In this document: in pieces, positions 61,167 to 64,000 of the stretch
Layout of the letters: each line of letters begins with the position of its first letter
Numbering within the stretch: position 1 is the stretch's first letter
Assembly: GCA_963823895.1 (NCBI GenBank)
Contig: CAWGNG010000025.1
Coordinates: 396,030-460,029, forward strand
From: G963675935 sp963823895
GTDB taxonomy: Bacteria > Planctomycetota > Planctomycetia > Pirellulales > Thermoguttaceae
Length of the DNA stretch: 64,000 nucleotides
Reading direction: 5' to 3'
Notes under the pieces: generated by a model
The model's database searches: none
Told to the model about the DNA's origin: nothing
Seen by the model: the letters and a program-made list of their open reading frames with translations, nothing else
Made by a program: the position numbers and the translations under genes

Positions 61167-61217
61167 CCGGATTGCCTAAGCCAGTATTTTCGACTTGCAA
61201 GCGTTTTCAACGGCCGC

Positions 61218-62093
61218 TTACGCGGCGATGGCGATCGTGGCTGTCGTTTTCTTCGGCTGCCGCTTCTTTCCTGACTTTGCCGGGGCCTTGCTCTCTGCGG
61301 AGGGCCTTACCGTGAATCCGGTTGTGTCGTTCTTCGCCTGGCCTTTTGCCTTCAGTCCGACGATGGTGCCGGCCTGGTCAAGGAATCTGGCGTCGTGTTT
61401 GTCGCCATCAATGACGGGCTTTCCCCAGTGCGATTGTGGAACTTTGGGCCAGAACACTACAGCTACCGTGCCCCCTTGGTCTAGGAAATTGCGTGCTGCG
61501 TCGTGATTATGGGGCTGAGCCGAGAAGGTTAGATAGTAGTTCCTTGGCCACGTCGGGTCTTTGAGGAATCGTTCCATCCGAGCGGGAACCTTCGTGTAGT
61601 CGAAGAATTGGATGTTCGGGAACTCTTTGAACAGGTCCGGGTGAAGCCGTTCCCACGGGATGTCGCTGGAGCCGTTGAGCCTTACGGCGGGGACAAGCCC
61701 AAGTCGTCGGGCCTCTTCTTCCAAGCGGCTCAATTCGACGGTCAGTATTTGTAGGAAGAGTTGCCGTTTCTCCACGTAGAGGGCGGTTCGGCGGTCACGA
61801 GCTAGTGCGTGGGTGGGCATCTGCATCCGGCCGCTGGAGTGGCCCAGGCACGCTTCCAAGCAACCCTGCGTAGCGTGAGAACAGAAGACCCCTGGAGTGA
61901 GAAAGAGAACCTTGGCCAGTACGCCGATGCCTAGACTCTTCTCCGTCTTTAATGAGGAGCCGAGTAAGAACTTCGGAAGGCCGTGCTTCTCGATGATCTC
62001 TGTTGGCGACATCTGCCCGAAAGCGGTCTTCGGATCAGCGGAGCGGAGTATTTTGAGTTTTGGTTCTGAGTGTCTTGTTTGTCTCTTTTCCAT
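61218..62093 (-). CDS. Phage GP88-domain protein
   Basis: A 291-aa protein that matches the gene product 88 domain known from mycobacteriophages and other mobile elements: HSEPKLKILRSADPKTAFGQ, LPKFLLGSSLKTEKSLGIGV, VLFLTPGVFCSHATQGCLEA, CLGHSSGRMQMPTHALARDR, VPAVRLNGSSDIPWERLHPD. The tail is Lys/Ala-rich. GGAGGAA precedes the ATG at 62093. Function of GP88 is not established. It is convergent with the replication genes and marks a phage or plasmid origin for the block. Confidence 0.8.
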   Translation of the reverse strand: MEKRQTRHSEPKLKILRSADPKTAFGQMSPTEIIEKHGLPKFLLGSSLKTEKSLGIGVLAKVLFLTPGVFCSHATQGCLEACLGHSSGRMQMPTHALARDRRTALYVEKRQLFLQILTVELSRLEEEARRLGLVPAVRLNGSSDIPWERLHPDLFKEFPNIQFFDYTKVPARMERFLKDPTWPRNYYLTFSAQPHNHDAARNFLDQGGTVAVVFWPKVPQSHWGKPVIDGDKHDARFLDQAGTIVGLKAKGQAKNDTTGFTVRPSAESKAPAKSGKKRQPKKTTATIAIAA

Positions 62094-62145
62094 GAGTTCC
62101 TCCTTTCGGTTTTTGCCCAACTTGTTGGAAGCGAAAGGAGGAACG

Positions 62146-62364
62146 CTACGAGCCCTTGGGTTCGTCGCGAACAGGAACATTGGCGGCTGAAGGCAAGGCA
62201 AGTGACAGCTTCGCTGGCACGCTCTTGCCGGCCGCTTCCGCCCGCGGCGAACCGGGCTCGCGTCGCTTGGAAAAGAGACAATCAAGACACTTGGGACAGC
62301 AAACCTGGAAACTCGCTCTGATCTCTTGCCGACCGTCAGGCGGGATGTAACTGGCAGAGATCAT
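62146..62364 (-). CDS. Small Cys-containing protein upstream of the GP88 gene
   Basis: A 72-codon ORF. The product MISASYIPPDGRQEIRASFQ, VCCPKCLDCLFSKRREPGSP has a CCPKCLDC metal-binding-type cluster, then a Pro/Ala/Lys-rich tail. It lies 52 bp upstream of the GP88 gene in the same direction. The absence of a good Shine-Dalgarno sequence makes it uncertain. Confidence 0.35.
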   Translation of the reverse strand: MISASYIPPDGRQEIRASFQVCCPKCLDCLFSKRREPGSPRAEAAGKSVPAKLSLALPSAANVPVRDEPKGS

Positions 62365-62788
62365 CGAGAAGCATGGCTGTCCATGTCTTGCTCTCGCTCA
62401 GAAAAGTGCGGGTGAAGCGTGCTTAAGGCGGCTGGCTCGGGTATTCTCTTCAGTGCAGGACTATGTTCTGCGGTCGTCAGTGGTGCAAACGTGCCGTTGC
62501 GGCCTTCCGATCGGGCAGCACACCCGGCAAACTCGGCCACCAACCGAGCTAAGGGGATGGAGTAACCAACCATCAAGTGCTGTGCCGGTAGAGCCGGATG
62601 CACGGAGACGTGCTTGTCCGTGCTCGACGGAGGCTCGTCGGCGTAATCCTGACCGTGGTTCTGGCTTTGTATCCCAGGACCGTCGTTCAGAGTAATCCCG
62701 ACGTTCTATCCGATAGCGTTGCTCCGGGAATGGGGGCGATGCGGAAAGACCTCGATCGTGTGGTCGAGGATGTCATGTGCCGAAGTCG
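62365..62788 (+). ncRNA. Possible group II intron remnant (domain V/VI-like hairpins)
   Basis: At 62591-62625 GAGCCGGAT-GCACG-GAGA-CGTGC-TT-GTCCGTGCTC can fold into a group II intron domain V shape: a lower stem starting with the AGC triad (one bulged U), a two-nt UU bulge, a 5-bp upper stem and a GNRA (GAGA) loop. GACGGAGGCTCGTC (62626-62639) then forms a domain VI-like hairpin followed by GGCGTAATCC. GTGCGGG at 62406 matches the intron 5' consensus. A maturase ORF is absent, so this would be a deletion derivative. The call is a structural match by eye only. Confidence 0.4.
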
Positions 62789-63845
62789 GTGCGTAGCCTT
62801 AAGAGGCTGCAAATCCGCCCACGGGGCTCGGGCCTGCCTGTGATGGCAGGTTCGTGCAACGTGTGCCGGCGTGGGGAGCCTTCAGGCTGGTGACAGCCGG
62901 AGCCGGACCTTGACCAGGTTCGGGGACCGCTGGAAAATCCAGTGGCCGCGAAAAGCTCAACCATGAAAGGCCCGTAAGGGCTTGCCGGTGAGTATCTTGA
63001 GAGACGATGCCGAAAACGCTGTTTGGGAGCCCGATTTGGACCGAACAGCGGCGAAAAGCGTTGGTCGAAGGGTAACGGGTAGCTTCTGTGTTCTGACCCG
63101 TGAAATGGCGAATACGGCCTTCTGCCGGTTTGCTGAAACTATGGCAGGCGGGAGCCTGCACATACGGCCAATAGCCCGAGGGATAACACCCTCTAGCCAC
63201 GTGACTCAAGATGCGAAGTGCATGACTAACGCAGGAAGGACTTCAGCCGCCGGCTTGGTCGCCGGTGCGTGCCCTTGGTCGGGTACGTGTCAAACGCTGA
63301 AGTCTGGGAGTGGGGCCTGAGTAGAAGCCGGGTTAAAGCGTGATGTAAATCACGTGCTAGCCTGGGCGGTGTCGCGGCAAGGAAGTCGCGACCCGTTGGC
63401 GTGCTTACGGATGGTGCCGGGCACAAATGCCAGGACGAAAGGGCTGACTGGCCATTTTCTGTGGCCGATCGGAAGGTGGGCGGCTGGGCGTTGCCCCAGT
63501 CGCCAAAAATCCTTGGCAGGATGCGGTTGCGGCGGCAAGCGGCATCTCGGGAGAGGTGTCTTTTGCAGCAGCGGCTGACGAGTTAAGTGGTGCGTGCGTG
63601 CTGCACGTTCCGGTTTTTTCGGAGGTAGAACGAGCGGAACAGACTATCAATTTGCGGGGTCGCACTGTGGAATACAGTTGCGACCCCGCCACAAGTCGTT
63701 CGGAGAGGTTCTCTGTGCCGGCTGCCGTTTCTTGCGGCTGATGCCCGATTTGTAGGCGGGCTTCGTTGCAAGGTCGGCTGGCGGCACTCGGAAGGTTCTC
63801 TCATTCAACGGCTTGGGGGTTGGCCGCGAATAACCCCCTCTTTTG
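62789..63845 (+). ncRNA. ORF-free, densely structured region: candidate large RNA
   Basis: About 1.06 kb without any credible protein but with many plus-strand hairpins: AGCCT/AGGCT (62794-), CCTGCC/GGCAGG (62833-62850), GCCC-GUAA-GGGC (62970-62981, a GNRA loop), ACGGGT/ACCCGT (63075-63101), long-range GACTTCAGC/GCTGAAGTC (63239-63247 and 63296-63304), GCGTGA/TCACGT (63338-63355) and GCGGGGTCGCACTGT pairing with 63674-63689. It begins with GTGCG, compatible with a group II intron 5' end, and ends in a terminator at 63815. It may be a large non-coding RNA or a group II intron whose other parts are elsewhere. Confidence 0.45.
63815..63845 (+). terminator. Rho-independent terminator at the end of the structured region
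   Basis: GGGGGTT (63815-63821) and AACCCCC (63832-63838) form a 7-bp stem with a 10-nt loop, followed by TCTTTTG. It points in the plus direction, the same as the putative RNA. Confidence 0.65.
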
Positions 63846-64000
63846 TTCGATCCGCAGGGGGGCGGTGTCGTGAAAAGCGTTTCGATCAGGGGGGTGAAAG
63901 GAAATTGAAGCAACTTGAAACGCTGCTCCGACTCGTGGGCATGGACTATCGTTGTGAAGCCAGTTCGGTGACGGGATTTGTGCAGCAACTTGTGAGTTGT
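63846..64000. other. Right edge of window, nothing recognised
   Basis: No ORF, repeat or RNA motif could be supported in the last 155 bp. The element continues beyond the window. Confidence 0.4.

Noticed and set aside
62598..63588. Short ORFs in the structured region at the right edge
   Set aside because: All are short and overlap in several frames on both strands, with no ribosome sites or motifs; hairpin density suggests RNA instead.

Overview
The window looks like a high-GC planctomycete chromosome, most likely of the Pirellulales type. The evidence is three DUF1559 proteins with a prepilin-like N-terminus (GFTLVELLVVITIIG) and the H-x9-DG C-terminal motif, a MerR/excisionase-HTH plus receiver protein of a kind I associate with planctomycetes, DUF362/DUF6599 and GYF_2 proteins, many palindromic intergenic repeats, and scattered housekeeping genes (rpiB, nrdR, polyprenyl synthase, tmk-holB, uvrA, rlmN) that are not grouped in large operons.

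Layout. 1-3.7 kb: a secreted beta-strand-repeat (autotransporter-like) gene split by a complete IS66 with an 8-bp target duplication. 4-9 kb: a repeat-rich patch holding a REP-associated (Y1/RAYT) transposase between inverted REP motifs, a chimeric fragment made of pieces of two neighbouring loci, and a 231-bp MITE-like element whose empty site exists in the same window. 9-24 kb: mostly chromosomal genes (DUF362-DUF6599 pair, an ISKra4-like IS with a 9-bp duplication, a four-repeat DUF11 protein, a histidine kinase, a P-loop/GYF pair, rpiB, a YgbA-type NO-response protein plus ferredoxin, nrdR, polyprenyl synthase). 24-36 kb: small accessory genes, two intact DUF1559 genes, a cysteine-rich repeat protein, lipoproteins and a tryptophanase-family gene. 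36-49.5 kb: tmk-holB, a C45-type hydrolase, uvrA (with a palindromic repeat inserted inside its coding sequence), a transglutaminase, a methyltransferase, a Uma2 nuclease and rlmN. 49.5-54.6 kb: a tRNA fragment, a third DUF1559 gene split by an IS630, and a glycoside-hydrolase-like gene.

55.3 kb to the right edge is an accessory block that looks like an integrated plasmid or integrative element. A tRNA-Arg(CCG) is followed by a tyrosine recombinase, two excisionase-type HTH proteins, a small conserved protein, a ParA with a coupled partner gene, an iteron array, a plasmid-type replication initiator with an overlapping helper gene, and a phage GP88-like protein. It ends in roughly 1.4 kb without a credible ORF but full of stem-loops, including a group II intron domain-V-like hairpin and a rho-independent terminator. 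The right end lies outside the window. This block, with its ORF-free structured RNA region, is the best candidate for something undescribed.

Caution: at least eight genes appear to carry single- or double-base indels that break the frame while conserved sequence continues in another frame. Some may be real decay, but the frequency suggests indel errors in the assembly, so entries marked pseudogene for a single frameshift should be read as 'frameshifted as given'.
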